From an uncultured Dehalococcoidia bacterium (GTDB taxonomy: Bacteria > Chloroflexota > Dehalococcoidia > Lucifugimonadales > UBA1127), in NCBI GenBank assembly GCA_951812285.1, contig OX638292.1, positions 294,774 through 358,773 on the forward strand: a DNA stretch of 64,000 nt. Direction: 5' to 3'. Numbering within the stretch: the first letter of the stretch is position 1; every line of letters starts with the position of its first letter. Below, one piece after another: positions 16,047 to 26,551 of this stretch. Both the position numbers and the translations under genes were made by a program. Below the pieces are notes generated by a model. That model did no database searches. It had not been told where the DNA came from and worked only from the letters and a program-made list of their open reading frames with translations.

Positions 16047-17446
16047 TGGAGCTATTCGAGGGCATCAACCTCTACATCCAGTACGTCTACCTGGCGTCAG
16101 CGGTGCTGTTTATCTTCGGCATCAAGCTGCTGGGCTCGCCCGCGACGGCGCGGCGCGGGAACTTCCTGGCGGCGCTGGGCATGTTCATCGCCATCGTTGC
16201 GACGCTGGTGAACGAAGAGGTCCTGAACTACGAGATGATCGCGATCGGCATCGCCATCGGCGCGGTCATCGGCGCGGTGCTGGCGCGGACGATCAAGATG
16301 ACGGCGATGCCGCAGATGGTGGCGATCTTCAACGGCGTGGGCGGCGGCGCCTCGGCGGTCATCGCGGTGTCGGAGTTCGCGCGTATCTCCGACGGGGACA
16401 TCAGCGTTGAGGGCTACATCAAGCTGACGATCATGCTTGGCGTGCTCATCGGCTTCGTGACGCTGACCGGCAGCCTCATCGCGTTCGCGAAGCTGCAGGA
16501 CCTGATGACGACACGGCCCGTCACGTACCCGCTGCAGAACATTGTCAGCGGGCTCATGTTCCTGGCGATTCTGGGCATGATCGTGTACCTCGTGGGATTT
16601 GAGTTCAACATCTACGTCTTCTATGCGCTGGTGGCCCTGAGCCTGATCTTGGGAATTCAGCTTGTCATACCCATCGGCGGGGCGGACATGCCGGTGGTGA
16701 TCTCGCTGCTGAACTCGTACTCGGGCGTGGCAGCGGCCGCGGCAGGGTTCGCGCTGGGCAACCTGGCGCTCATCGTGAGCGGCGCGCTGGTGGGGGCGGC
16801 GGGCCTGATCCTGACGAACATCATGACCAAGGCGATGAACCGCTCGCTGGCGAACGTGGTCTTCGGAGCGTTCGGGGCGGTGACATCGAGCGGGCCGGTT
16901 GCCGTCGAGACGCGCACGGCGCGCTCCGTCGGCGCGGAGGACGCGGCCGTCATGCTGGCGTACGCGCGCTCGGTCATCTTCGTGCCGGGCTACGGGCTCG
17001 CGGTGGCGCAGGCGCAGCACCAGGTGCGGGAGCTGGCGGACCTGCTGGAGGGCAAGGGCGTGCGGGTCAAGTACGCCATCCACCCTGTCGCGGGACGCAT
17101 GCCGGGGCACATGAACGTGCTGCTGGCCGAGGCGAACGTCCCCTACGACGAGCTCTACGACCTCGATGAGATCAATGACGACTTCCGCAACACCGACGTC
17201 GCGGTGGTCATCGGCGCGAACGACGTGACAAACCCGGCGGCGCGCGACCAGCCGGACAGCCCCGTGTACGGCATGCCGATCCTGAACGTCGACCAAGCAC
17301 AGCACGTGATCGTCCTGAAGCGCAGCATGAGCCCGGGCTTCGCGGGCATCGACAACGACCTGTTCTTCAAGGACAACACGCGGATGCTGTTCGGCGACGC
17401 GCGGCGGTCTGTGACGTCGTTGGTGAGCGAGGTCAAGGGGCTGTAG
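16046..17446 (+). CDS. pntB: NAD(P) transhydrogenase, beta subunit (PntB)
   Basis: A 466-residue subunit: an N-terminal set of eight or nine helices (residues about 10-270) and a C-terminal NADP(H)-binding dIII. Seen: 'MPQMVAIFNGVGGGASA' in the membrane domain, 'GGADMPVVISLLNSYSG' in the conserved membrane segment, and in dIII 'VIFVPGYGLAVAQAQHQV', 'FAIHPVAGRMPGHMNVLL' (here YAIHPVAGRMPGHM), 'VVIGANDVTNPAA' and 'FKDNTRMLFGDA'. All are standard for an active enzyme. Last gene of the pnt operon. No hairpin terminator is visible before the suf promoter. Confidence 0.95.
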   Translation: MELFEGINLYIQYVYLASAVLFIFGIKLLGSPATARRGNFLAALGMFIAIVATLVNEEVLNYEMIAIGIAIGAVIGAVLARTIKMTAMPQMVAIFNGVGGGASAVIAVSEFARISDGDISVEGYIKLTIMLGVLIGFVTLTGSLIAFAKLQDLMTTRPVTYPLQNIVSGLMFLAILGMIVYLVGFEFNIYVFYALVALSLILGIQLVIPIGGADMPVVISLLNSYSGVAAAAAGFALGNLALIVSGALVGAAGLILTNIMTKAMNRSLANVVFGAFGAVTSSGPVAVETRTARSVGAEDAAVMLAYARSVIFVPGYGLAVAQAQHQVRELADLLEGKGVRVKYAIHPVAGRMPGHMNVLLAEANVPYDELYDLDEINDDFRNTDVAVVIGANDVTNPAARDQPDSPVYGMPILNVDQAQHVIVLKRSMSPGFAGIDNDLFFKDNTRMLFGDARRSVTSLVSEVKGL

Positions 17447-17468
17447 CTGGCTTGTGAGGCCGCTCAAG

Positions 17469-17498
17469 TTGACACGCTGATTTTGCCCGCCGTACACT
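17469..17498 (+). promoter_or_regulatory. Candidate promoter of the suf operon
   Basis: Perfect TTGACA, 18-base spacer, TACACT (four of six). Just 22 bases after the pntB stop, giving a leader of about 50 bases to sufB. I looked for an Rrf2-type palindrome overlapping it and found none that is convincing. Confidence 0.6.
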
Positions 17499-17553
17499 AC
17501 CTGTAGATTCTTGACCACTTTGGTCTACTACTGCCATTGAAGGGGTCCTGCCT

Positions 17554-18996
<1,443 letters not shown>

Positions 18997-19069
18997 CGTG
19001 CGGTTGTTCCGACGGAGAATTCCCGACACGTCACGATTCGAATCGAACATCGAGGACTGAAAGAGCATC

Positions 19070-19828
19070 ATGCTGGAGATTCGCAACCTGAGCGCCTCCG
19101 TTGGGGGCAACAGAGTCCTGAATGGGATCAACCTCACGGTCGAGCAGGGCGAGGTGCACGCCATCATGGGGCCCAACGGCTCCGGCAAGAGCACGCTGTC
19201 CTACGTGCTCGCGGGGCACCCGCAGTACGTCGTGGAGTCCGGCGAAGCGATCCTGGACGGCGAGGACCTGCTGGCGATGCCGGCGGAGGAGCGCGCTCGC
19301 GCGGGCGTCTTCCTCCAATTCCAGCACCCCGTCGAGGTGCCTGGCGTGCGGTTGGACCAGTTTCTCCGTGCCGGCTACAACGCCATCCACAAGAGCAAGG
19401 GGTTGGAGGAGCTTGACCCGCTCCAGTTCGATCGGCTGCTGCAGCAGAAGGCCGGCATCGTGAACATGGAGCCGACAATGCTGAAGCGCAGCGTCAACGA
19501 CGGCTTCTCCGGCGGCGAAAAGAAGCGCAACGAGATCCTGCAAATGGCGATGCTGGAGCCTCGACTCTCCATTCTGGACGAGCCGGACTCGGGTCTCGAC
19601 GTGGACTCACTGCGGCTGGTGGCAGACGGCATAAACCAGCTGCGAAGCCCGGAGCGGGCGGTCATCCTCATCACGCACTACCAGCGCATCCTGAACCTCG
19701 TCGTGCCGGACGTGGTGAACGTGCTGATGGGCGGGCGCATCGTGCGGACGGGCGGCGTGGAGCTGGCGGAGGAGATCGAGGCCGAGGGCTACGAGGGGCA
19801 GGACGAGGTCCTGCAGGCGCAGGGCTAG
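19070..19828 (+). CDS. sufC: Fe-S cluster assembly ATPase SufC
   Basis: A 252-residue ABC-type ATPase that powers SufBCD. Walker A 'GPNGSGKST' (about residues 32-40), Q-loop 'LQFQHPVEVPGV', signature 'FSGGEKKRNEI' in the SufC-specific form, Walker B with D-loop 'LSILDEPDSGLDVD', and switch His in 'ILITHYQRIL'. All catalytic residues are kept. It has no membrane domain, as expected for a cytosolic assembly factor. Twenty bases separate it from sufD. Confidence 0.96.
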   Translation: MLEIRNLSASVGGNRVLNGINLTVEQGEVHAIMGPNGSGKSTLSYVLAGHPQYVVESGEAILDGEDLLAMPAEERARAGVFLQFQHPVEVPGVRLDQFLRAGYNAIHKSKGLEELDPLQFDRLLQQKAGIVNMEPTMLKRSVNDGFSGGEKKRNEILQMAMLEPRLSILDEPDSGLDVDSLRLVADGINQLRSPERAVILITHYQRILNLVVPDVVNVLMGGRIVRTGGVELAEEIEAEGYEGQDEVLQAQG

Positions 19829-19848
19829 AAACGGGAGACCGGAAAGGC

Positions 19849-21195
19849 ATGACGCAGCAGGCTGCAACGATCGAGCGACGGTACGTGGAGGCGTGGAACG
19901 CCGCCATCGCGCCGTCGTCGTCTGACGTCCCCGCCGAGCTGCACGCGCTGCGGGAGTCGGCCATCGCGAAGTTCGAGGAGGTTGGGTTTCCGACGGCCCG
20001 GCGCGGCAACGAGGCGTGGAAGTACACGGATGTCGCCCCCATTGCCAACGCCGCCTTCGAGGACCTGGCGCCGGCGGCGCCGGTGCGCGTGGCAACGGAG
20101 GCGCTCGACCAGCACATCATGGGCGGGTCCGTGTGGAACCGCATGGTGTTCGTGGACGGGCACTGGGTGCCGTCGCTGACCTCGATGCCGACGCTGCCGC
20201 CGCAGGTGACGGTCACGAGCCTCGCGAAGGCGATGGCGCTGCACCCGCACCTCGTGCGCGACCTGCTCGGGCGCTACGCTCCCTACGACGAAAGCGGCTT
20301 TACGGCGCTCAACACTGCGTTCCTGCGCGACGGCGCTGTGCTCATCGTGCCGCACGACACCGTTGTCGAGGAGCCCATCCACTTTATCTACCTGACGTCG
20401 TCGGAAGGGCAGTCCTCCGTGACGCAGCCGCGGACGCTGGTGTCGATGGGGCGGAACGCGAAGGCGTCGGTCATCGAGAGCTACGGCGCGCTGACGGACA
20501 CCCTGTCGCTGACGAACGCCGTATCGGAGTACGTCCTCGCCGAGGGGGCGCAGCTCGACGCGTGCCGGCTGCAGCAGCATTCAGGCTCGGCGTACCACGT
20601 CGGGTCGGCGCAAGTGCGGCTCGGACGGGACAGCAGGTTCACGTCCGGCGCATTCGACTTCGGCGGCGCCATCGCGCGCCACACGCTTAGCGTCGCGCTT
20701 GAGGGCGAGGGGAGCGAGTGCACGCTCTACGGCCTCTACATGACCAACCACGGCCAGCACGTCGACAACCAGGTGCTGGTCGACCACATCGCGCCACACA
20801 CGACGAGCGAGCAGGTGTACAAGGGCGTGCTGGACGGGCGCTCGCGCGGGGTATTCCACGGCAGCATCACTGTGCAGCAGGCGGCGCAGAAGACGAACGC
20901 CAAGCAGAGCGACAAGAACCTGCTCCTGTCGGACGAGGCGGAGGTGGACACCAAGCCCGCGCTGTGGATCTACGCCGACGACGTACGCTGCGGCCACGGG
21001 GCGGCGTGCGGCAAGCTCGACGACGGGGCGCTGTTCTACCTGCAGAGCCGGGGCATCGACGAGGCGGCGGCGCGGCGCATGCTGGTGCACGGCTTCGCCA
21101 ACGAGGTGCTCGAGCACGTTGAGCTGACGCCGTTGCGTGTGCACCTGGAGCAGCTCATTACAGCCTCACTGCGGTCATCGCGGAGGCCCTCATGA
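19849..21195 (+). CDS. sufD: Fe-S cluster assembly protein SufD
   Basis: A 448-residue SufD, paralog of SufB and its partner in the complex. Seen: '[19 protein letters not shown]' near the N-terminus (a standard SufD motif), the repetitive beta-helix in the middle with '[13 protein letters not shown]', and '[27 protein letters not shown]' features at the C-terminus, including the conserved His. Its last four bases overlap the sufS start, so the two are translationally coupled. Confidence 0.95.
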   Translation: MTQQAATIERRYVEAWNAAIAPSSSDVPAELHALRESAIAKFEEVGFPTARRGNEAWKYTDVAPIANAAFEDLAPAAPVRVATEALDQHIMGGSVWNRMVFVDGHWVPSLTSMPTLPPQVTVTSLAKAMALHPHLVRDLLGRYAPYDESGFTALNTAFLRDGAVLIVPHDTVVEEPIHFIYLTSSEGQSSVTQPRTLVSMGRNAKASVIESYGALTDTLSLTNAVSEYVLAEGAQLDACRLQQHSGSAYHVGSAQVRLGRDSRFTSGAFDFGGAIARHTLSVALEGEGSECTLYGLYMTNHGQHVDNQVLVDHIAPHTTSEQVYKGVLDGRSRGVFHGSITVQQAAQKTNAKQSDKNLLLSDEAEVDTKPALWIYADDVRCGHGAACGKLDDGALFYLQSRGIDEAAARRMLVHGFANEVLEHVELTPLRVHLEQLITASLRSSRRPS

Positions 21196-22421
21196 CCTCC
21201 ATGTCATTCGACGTCGAGGCCGTCCGCAGGGACTTTCCCATCCTCAGCCGTGAGATCGGGGGCAAGCCGCTCGTGTACCTCGACAGCGCGGCCACGAGCC
21301 AGAAGCCGCAGGTGGTCATCGACGCGCTGTCGGCGTACTACAGCGGCATGAACGCGAACATCCATCGCGGCGTGCACACGCTCAGCCAGGAGGCCACGGA
21401 GGCCTACGAGGGCGCGCGCGGCAAGGTGCGGCAGCTCATCAATGCGGCAGAGGATGCGGAGATCGTGTTCACTCGGGGCACGACGGAGGGCATCAACCTG
21501 GTCGCGCAGACGCTTGGGGCGCAGCGCCTCGGGCAGGGCGGCGAGGTGGTCATCTCCAACATGGAGCACCACTCGAACGTCGTGCCGTGGCAGATCCTGT
21601 GCGAGCAGACGGGCGGCCGACTGCGGGTCGTGCCGATCAACGACGACGGCGAGCTGCTCATGGACGAGTACGAGAGCTTGCTGGGACCGCAGACGGCGTT
21701 GGTGTCCATTGTGCACATGAGCAACGCGCTGGGCACGATCAACCCGGTGAAGGACATCGTCGCGATGGCGCACTCGCGCGGCATTCCGGTGTTGCTGGAC
21801 GGCGCGCAAGCGACGCCGCACCTGCCGGTGGACGTGCGGGAACTGGACTGCGACTTCTACGCCTTCTCGGGGCATAAGCTTTTCGGGCCGACGGGCATCG
21901 GTGTGCTGTACGGCAAGCGCGAGTGGCTAGAATCGATGCCCCCGTACCAGGGCGGCGGCGAGCAGATCAAGTCGGTGACGTTCGAGAAGACCATCTACAA
22001 CGACCTGCCGTACAAGTTCGAGGCAGGCACGCCGCACATCGCGGGCGTCATCGGGCTCGGAGCGGCGATCGACTACGTCAACGGCGTCGGGCTGGAGCGC
22101 GCGGCGGCGTACGAGCACGAGCTGCTGGAGTACGGCACGGAACAGCTCCAGGCGATCGAGGGGCTGCGGCTCATCGGCACGGCGCGGGAGAAGGCTGGGG
22201 TGCTGTCGTTCGTCCTCGACGGAATCCACCCCCACGACATCGGCACGGTGCTCGACACGCAGGGGATCGCGATCCGCACGGGGCACCACTGCACGCAGCC
22301 GCTGATGCAGCGCTTTCAGGTACCGGCGACCGCCCGGGCGTCGTTCGCCTTCTACAACACCAGGGGCGAGATCGACGCGCTGGTGGAGGGCATCCACAAG
22401 ACCTTTGAGGTGTTCAGCTAG
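21192..22421 (+). CDS. sufS: Cysteine desulfurase SufS
   Basis: A 409-residue class-V PLP aminotransferase-fold enzyme that takes sulfur from cysteine for cluster assembly. Seen: '[11 protein letters not shown]', '[12 protein letters not shown]', '[13 protein letters not shown]', PLP lysine in '[18 protein letters not shown]', and the persulfide-carrying Cys in '[11 protein letters not shown]', which is the SufS (group II) arrangement with a short active-site loop. It needs an acceptor, and sufU directly follows, overlapping by one base. Confidence 0.96.
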   Translation: MTSMSFDVEAVRRDFPILSREIGGKPLVYLDSAATSQKPQVVIDALSAYYSGMNANIHRGVHTLSQEATEAYEGARGKVRQLINAAEDAEIVFTRGTTEGINLVAQTLGAQRLGQGGEVVISNMEHHSNVVPWQILCEQTGGRLRVVPINDDGELLMDEYESLLGPQTALVSIVHMSNALGTINPVKDIVAMAHSRGIPVLLDGAQATPHLPVDVRELDCDFYAFSGHKLFGPTGIGVLYGKREWLESMPPYQGGGEQIKSVTFEKTIYNDLPYKFEAGTPHIAGVIGLGAAIDYVNGVGLERAAAYEHELLEYGTEQLQAIEGLRLIGTAREKAGVLSFVLDGIHPHDIGTVLDTQGIAIRTGHHCTQPLMQRFQVPATARASFAFYNTRGEIDALVEGIHKTFEVFS

Positions 22422-22876
22422 TGAGTGACCTAGTCGAGCTATACCAGGAGTTGGTGCTGGACCACAACAACCGGCCGCGAAACAAGCGGTCGATGGAGGA
22501 CGCCAGCAACACCGCCGACGGGTACAACCCGCTGTGCGGCGACCAGGTGTCCGTCTTCATGAAGGTGGAGGACGGCGTGATAGCCGACGTTTCCTTTCAG
22601 GGCGTCGGGTGCGCCATCTCGCAATCGTCGGCGTCGATGATGACGCAGAACGTGAAGGGCAAGTCTGTGGAGGAGGCAGGGGAGCTGTTCGAGGTCTTCC
22701 ACAGCATGGTCACGCGCGAACCGGGCGCGGAATTCGAGTCCGGCAGTCTCGGCGAGCTTGAGGCGCTGGCCGGTGTCTGCGCCTTCCCCAACCGCATCAA
22801 GTGCGCCAGCCTGGCGTGGCACACTATGGTGGCCTCACTCAACCCCAAGAAGTCGGAGCAGGTGACGACGGAGTAG
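22421..22876 (+). CDS. sufU: SufU sulfur-transfer/scaffold protein
   Basis: A 151-residue U-type protein. It starts with GTG, whose first base is the last base of the sufS stop. The zinc/cluster ligands are present: 'NPLCGDQV' (Cys-Gly-Asp), 'GVGCAISQSSASM' and 'RIKCASLAWH'. SufU of Gram-positives accepts sulfur from SufS through its zinc site, whereas IscU is a scaffold. The pairing with SufS and the insert typical of SufU between the second and third Cys favour the former. Confidence 0.94.
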   Translation: MSDLVELYQELVLDHNNRPRNKRSMEDASNTADGYNPLCGDQVSVFMKVEDGVIADVSFQGVGCAISQSSASMMTQNVKGKSVEEAGELFEVFHSMVTREPGAEFESGSLGELEALAGVCAFPNRIKCASLAWHTMVASLNPKKSEQVTTE

Positions 22877-22916
22877 CCGGGGCACTCGGCATGGCGCCCG
22901 AAGCAAGGAGGGGGCA

Positions 22917-23366
22917 ATGCATATACCAATCAAGGTGGACTACGCGGTCCGGGCGCTCGTCGCGCTCGCGCAGCAGCAGGGGAAGGGACCGGTGCACGCG
23001 ACGCAGGTGGCCAAGACGATGGCGATGCCGGAACCCTACCTAAACCACATCCTCAACACCCTCTCCAAGCACGGCTTCACCACCACGCTGCGAGGGCCCC
23101 TGGGCGGGCACATGCTGGCGAAGGCGCCGGCGGACATCAACCTCAGCATGGTCATGTCGGCGTTTGACGAGTCCAACGCGCTCGTGGGCTGCCTGGACGA
23201 CGAGAATGCGTGCACGCTGTCCGACTGCTGTGCGCAGCGGAACGTGTGGCAGACGGTGGAGGACGCGATCAACACGATCCTCGAAGGGACGACCATCGCG
23301 GACCTTGTGACGCCGCCAGGTCCTGCGTTCGTGGAAGCGCCCAAGCGGGCGGTGCCGCAGGCATAG
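22917..23366 (+). CDS. Rrf2-family transcriptional regulator (IscR/SufR-like role)
   Basis: A 149-residue winged-helix regulator. The HTH lies in residues about 10-65 ('VDYAVRALVALAQQ', 'HATQVAKTMAMPEPYLNHILNTL'), followed by the wing 'RGPLGGHMLAKAP'. A cysteine cluster 'CLDDENACTLSDCC' could hold an iron-sulfur cluster, as in IscR, although the spacing has an extra Cys. It is the last gene of the suf operon, 40 bases after sufU and with AAGGAGG before its ATG. It probably senses cluster status and controls the suf promoter. Regulators of this type more often lead the operon. Confidence 0.9.
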   Translation: MHIPIKVDYAVRALVALAQQQGKGPVHATQVAKTMAMPEPYLNHILNTLSKHGFTTTLRGPLGGHMLAKAPADINLSMVMSAFDESNALVGCLDDENACTLSDCCAQRNVWQTVEDAINTILEGTTIADLVTPPGPAFVEAPKRAVPQA

Positions 23367-23451
23367 GCCGCAACAGTTTCCGGGCAAAGAGAGAAGCCGC
23401 TTGCAAGGACCCAAGATGGCCCATGCGAACGGCCTCCTGTTTCCGCGGCTG

Positions 23452-24066
23452 CTACCTCTCGACTACGTGAACGTTGTACGTCTCCGCGATGGCGCGCGCA
23501 ATGTCGAGACCGGGTACCGGCGCCCAGCCCATCGAAGGTTTGCCAGTCTCCAGGGAACGGGCGCGGGCCAGCGCCGCCTCTGCGTGCGCCGTGCACACCC
23601 AGATGACCCAACCCTCTCCACCCTCTGGCGAGAGCACCACCGACTCCTCGAAGGGCAGGAGCGTCGGACTCTCCGGCGAACCACACCATGTGCAGTGGCC
23701 GTAGGCGACGTCAATGGGGTAGGCGAATTGGCCGCGGTAGCCGGTAACGTGCTCGATGACGGTGCCCCATAGCGCGACGCGCCCGACGACGCCCATGGCG
23801 TGGGTGACGGCGCTGGGGGCCTCGCGGTAGGCGTAGATGCCGCAATGGTTGCCGTCGCCGGGACAGGACTCGCACTGACAGGCGGGCGGGCGCATCTCGC
23901 GGTAGCCGCAGCGAGCCTCCATCGGCTGCAGGGGCTGCCACTCGCCGATGGTGGGCGCGGCGGCGACGCTGTGGAGCGACAGGCCGTCGGGCGACGACCA
24001 GACGCGCCACGTGCGCCACGCGGTCACGTAGCCGAGGCGGGTCTCTACGGGGGAGGCTTCCGCCAT
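23452..24066 (-). CDS. Conserved cysteine-rich protein with CxC...CGIYAY motif, function unknown
   Basis: A 204-residue protein I do not recognise by function. The N-terminal half has Trp-rich strands ('TAWRTWRVWSS') and a cysteine module 'CQCESCPGDGNHCGIYAY', followed by 'GRVALWGTVIEHVTGYRG'. The C-terminal half has a separate 'HCTWCG' and a downstream Cys in 'WVICTAH'-like context (seen as WVIWVCTAHAEA), which looks like a treble-clef zinc site. It was the source of the truncated copy at 24564-24657, so the locus has undergone local duplication. It could be a nucleic-acid or protein-binding zinc protein. This is inference only. Confidence 0.6.
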   Translation of the reverse strand: MAEASPVETRLGYVTAWRTWRVWSSPDGLSLHSVAAAPTIGEWQPLQPMEARCGYREMRPPACQCESCPGDGNHCGIYAYREAPSAVTHAMGVVGRVALWGTVIEHVTGYRGQFAYPIDVAYGHCTWCGSPESPTLLPFEESVVLSPEGGEGWVIWVCTAHAEAALARARSLETGKPSMGWAPVPGLDIARAIAETYNVHVVER

Positions 24067-24093
24067 GCGAATCGGGCCTCCGTGGGCGAAGGG

Positions 24094-24453
24094 TTAGGCT
24101 TCCGAGAGGACTGCGTCCATCTTGTCCACGAACCGAGACACGTGATTAAGGCGGACTGCGATCTCGTGGCCGTCCAGGTATCCGTCGTAGAAGTTGATGT
24201 GCAAGTCATTGGCAAAGGCGAAGAGGGAACGGAATTCATCATCGTGATGCTCGTCGGCGATCATGCCGACGGCCCTGAACAGGAGGGCGTGTCCTTTGTG
24301 GTCCCACCCACGGACATCCGCCAGGGCCTTCACGATTTGCGACGCCGCTCCCCACCCCTTCTCTGATGCCTGCCGCAAGTCGTCCTTCGCCAGCTCCTCC
24401 GTTGCCTGGGCCAAGAACACTCTGCTCTGTTGCTGGTGTGACGGGCGGTCCAT
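24094..24453 (-). CDS. HEPN/PaREP1-like helical protein, copy 1
   Basis: A 119-residue all-helical protein. The segment 'LAKDDLRQASEKGWGAASQ' followed by 'IVKALADVRGWDHKGH' matches the general pattern of PaREP1/HEPN-type proteins, including an R-x6-H motif (RGWDHKGH) that in HEPN toxins forms the RNase site. No MNT nucleotidyltransferase partner is adjacent. The ATG at 24453 aligns with that of the paralog at 25044. The longer reading from 24489 is not conserved between the copies. It is either a HEPN domain of unknown role or a simple helical dosage duplicate. Confidence 0.6.
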   Translation of the reverse strand: MDRPSHQQQSRVFLAQATEELAKDDLRQASEKGWGAASQIVKALADVRGWDHKGHALLFRAVGMIADEHHDDEFRSLFAFANDLHINFYDGYLDGHEIAVRLNHVSRFVDKMDAVLSEA

Positions 24454-24563
24454 TGTCTTTCTCCTGTTTCGTGATCCTCCACCACCCATCTTCTCTGCTA
24501 CTGACTACCATTATCGCACGGGCGCGGGCTCCCTTGTTGGCGCTGGCGGTGCGGGGGGAGCGG

Positions 24564-24657
24564 CGGCGACGCTTTGGAGCGACAGGCCCTCGGGCTACGA
24601 CCACACTCGCCACGCGGTCACGTAGCCGAGGCGGGCTATGGGGGAGGCTTCCGCCAT
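24564..24657 (-). pseudogene. Truncated remnant of the cysteine-rich gene (duplicated 5' end)
   Basis: The copy-2 unit carries the first bases of the 204-residue gene. From ATG at 24657 it reads 'MAEASPIARLGYVTAWRVWS' and then stops at TAG (24595-24597). Compared with the intact gene it has a small deletion in the Trp-rich stretch, and similarity continues to about 24564 and then ends. It cannot encode a working protein. Confidence 0.75.
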
Positions 24658-24684
24658 GCGAATCGCGCCTCCGGCCGCAAAGGG

Positions 24685-25044
24685 CTAGGCTTCCGCCAGG
24701 ATTGCTTCCATCTTGTCCACGAAGTCGGCTACGTCAGCCAGGCGCACCGCAACCTCGTTGTTGCTGAGGTAACCGTCGTAGAAATTGATGTGCAGGTCGT
24801 TGGCGGAAGAGAACATGAGCCTTAGCGCCCTGTCCTCAAGTTCGTTGGCGATCGTGCCCACAGCGCTGAACAACTGGGAGTGGCCCTTGTGGTCCCATCC
24901 GCGGGAGTCTGCTACCGCCTTGACGATCTGTGAAGCGGCGCCCCAACCCTTCTCCGAGGCTTGCCGCAAGTCGTCCTTCGCCAATTCCTCCGTTGCCTGC
25001 GCCAAGAATACTCTGCTCTGTTGCTGGTGTAACGGGCGGTCCAT
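24685..25044 (-). CDS. HEPN/PaREP1-like helical protein, copy 2
   Basis: A 119-residue paralog of the protein at 24094-24453, the same length and without gaps. The core 'VFLAQATEELAKDDLRQASE' and 'SRGWDHKGH' (R-x6-H) are unchanged, while the loop after it has diverged ('SQLFSAVGTIANELEDRALR' against 'ALLFRAVGMIADEHHDDEFR'). The ATG at 25044 sits at the equivalent place to copy 1. Conservation of the reading frame despite third-base changes suggests that both copies are still under selection. Function unknown. HEPN-type RNA binding or RNase activity is a hypothesis. Confidence 0.6.
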   Translation of the reverse strand: MDRPLHQQQSRVFLAQATEELAKDDLRQASEKGWGAASQIVKAVADSRGWDHKGHSQLFSAVGTIANELEDRALRLMFSSANDLHINFYDGYLSNNEVAVRLADVADFVDKMEAILAEA

Positions 25045-25266
25045 TGCCTTTCTTGCTCCTATGTTAGGTTCCTCCACCACCCATCTTCTCTACCACTGCG
25101 TTCCATTATCGCACGGGCGCGGGCTCCCTTGGTTGCGCCGGCGTCGCGGGGGGTGCGGCGGGTGTGGAGCGGCGCTCGGGCACCGGCGTGCGGATAGGCC
25201 AGTACTCCACTTTTCGCTGGGGCTCGCCTATGGCTCCCATGGGGTCCTCCTCTCGCGCGAACTCGG

Positions 25267-25467
25267 CTAGAGCATGACGAAGAACAGGACCGCCAGCGCT
25301 ATGCCGACCAGCACCGCGGCGATGATCGCGACCTCCAGGAGATTGAGCGCATGGAGGTGGCCGCCGAGGCCGTGGTCGCGGTGACCGGGCGACTGCTGCA
25401 TGTTGCGCTCAATGTTCGAGCGGTTGAACGGGTCATGTTGTGGGAGATGCGGGGCTCCAAAGCCCAT
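25267..25467 (-). CDS. Small single-helix membrane protein
   Basis: A 66-residue hypothetical protein. The first half is hydrophilic and His-rich ('SPGHRDHGLGGHLHALN'), and the last 22 residues form a clear transmembrane helix ending at the C-terminus ('LLEVAIIAAVLVGIALAVLFF'-like stretch). GGGGAG lies upstream of the ATG at a normal distance. It is 19 bases downstream of the flavin monooxygenase gene in the same direction of transcription, so it may be co-transcribed. No function can be assigned. It may be a tail-anchored accessory peptide. Confidence 0.5.
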   Translation of the reverse strand: MGFGAPHLPQHDPFNRSNIERNMQQSPGHRDHGLGGHLHALNLLEVAIIAAVLVGIALAVLFFVML

Positions 25468-25486
25468 GACGCTCCCCTTTCTCGCG

Positions 25487-26551
25487 CTATACGGGCGCTT
25501 CCACGGCTCCGGATAGGCCGACCTTGTCGCGGAACTGCGGCATGACGTCCCGGGCGAAGCGCTCCATGGACTTCATAACTTCCTTGTGGTCCAGCCGGCC
25601 GATGGCGAAGACGCAGTTGAGGTAGGTGATGCCGGTGTTGTCGAGGAGACGCTGTACCTTGAATTCAACGGTGTCGGAGTCGCCGAAGAGGACCCACTCG
25701 TCGTACATGAGGTCCGGCGGCGGCTCGTTGGGCTGGGGTTGCTCGACGGCGAGGCCGTTGCGGACGATCTGGGTGTTGGCGCGCAGTGCGCCGGCGGAGC
25801 GCAGGTGCCAGAGGGCGTTCTGGGTCTGCGCGCGAGCGGCAGCGTCATTCTCGCCGACGTGCACCTGCGACTGGATGACGAACTCCTGGGGCCAGCCAAG
25901 GCCGGACTCGTTGACGGCGTCGCGGAAGACGTTCCAGCTCTGGAGGACGCGGTCCGAGGGGGCGCTGGAGCCGCCGGTGATGCACTTGTAGCCGCGCTGC
26001 ACGGCGTCGACGATGCTGCCCGGAGACTGGGCCGCGATCCACAGCGGCGGGTGGGGCTGCTGGAGGGGCCGGGGGAAGATAGTGGTCTCCGGGAAGGAGA
26101 AGTGGGCGCCCTCGTAGCTGGAGATGTCCTGTGTCCACGCGGCGAGCATGACCTCAAGAGCCTCGTCGAACATGGCGCGGTTCTCGCTGAGCTCGAGGCC
26201 GAGGCGCTCGAACTCGTAGCGTTGGTAGCCGCGGCCGAGGCCGACGTCCAGGCGGCCTTCGGTGAGGTGGTCGGCGAGGGCGATGTCCTCGGCGAGGCGC
26301 AGGGGGTGGTAGAGGGGGAGCACGACGACGGCGGTGCCGATGCGAACGCGCTTTGTCTGCTCCGCCACCTTGACGGCGAAGGTCAGCGGGTTGGGGCCGT
26401 AGCCGTAGCTGGAGAAGTGGTGCTCGGCCAGCCAGACGGCGTCAAAGCCGAGCTCGTCCGCGAGCCGGGCCTGCTCAAGGGCGTTGCGGTAGACATCGGC
26501 CGCGGGCTTCATGTCGGGTGAGTGCAGTAGCAGGAAAACGCCGAACTTCAT
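25487..26551 (-). CDS. LLM-class flavin-dependent monooxygenase
   Basis: A 354-residue luciferase-like enzyme. Seen: first strand 'MKFGVFLLLHSPDM', flavin-region 'AVWLAEHHFSSYGYGPNPL' (E-H-H), 'TKRVRIGTAVVVLPLYHPLRLAED', 'LTEGRLDVGLGRGYQ' and 'RPLQQPHPPLWIAA'. The E-H-H-F pattern and length are closest to alkanal/alkane-type members using FMNH2. AGGAGGACC precedes the ATG. It is closely similar in motif layout to the gene at 52073-53203 (AEHHFSNYG there), so the two are likely paralogs. Substrate unknown. Confidence 0.91.
   Translation of the reverse strand: MKFGVFLLLHSPDMKPAADVYRNALEQARLADELGFDAVWLAEHHFSSYGYGPNPLTFAVKVAEQTKRVRIGTAVVVLPLYHPLRLAEDIALADHLTEGRLDVGLGRGYQRYEFERLGLELSENRAMFDEALEVMLAAWTQDISSYEGAHFSFPETTIFPRPLQQPHPPLWIAAQSPGSIVDAVQRGYKCITGGSSAPSDRVLQSWNVFRDAVNESGLGWPQEFVIQSQVHVGENDAAARAQTQNALWHLRSAGALRANTQIVRNGLAVEQPQPNEPPPDLMYDEWVLFGDSDTVEFKVQRLLDNTGITYLNCVFAIGRLDHKEVMKSMERFARDVMPQFRDKVGLSGAVEAPV

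Larger units (their letters stand above)
23957..25168. repeat. Tandem duplication of a ~0.6-kb unit
   Basis: Two diverged copies lie head to tail with an offset of about 591-603 bases. Each contains the 5' end of the 204-residue gene, then a 119-residue HEPN/PaREP1-like gene with its upstream flank. Shared flanks include CCTCCACCACCCATCTTCTC and GCACGGGCGCGGGCTCCCTT. Copy 1 spans about 23957-24566 and copy 2 about 24558-25168. A short, more decayed third trace may follow at 25150-25200. Confidence 0.75.
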
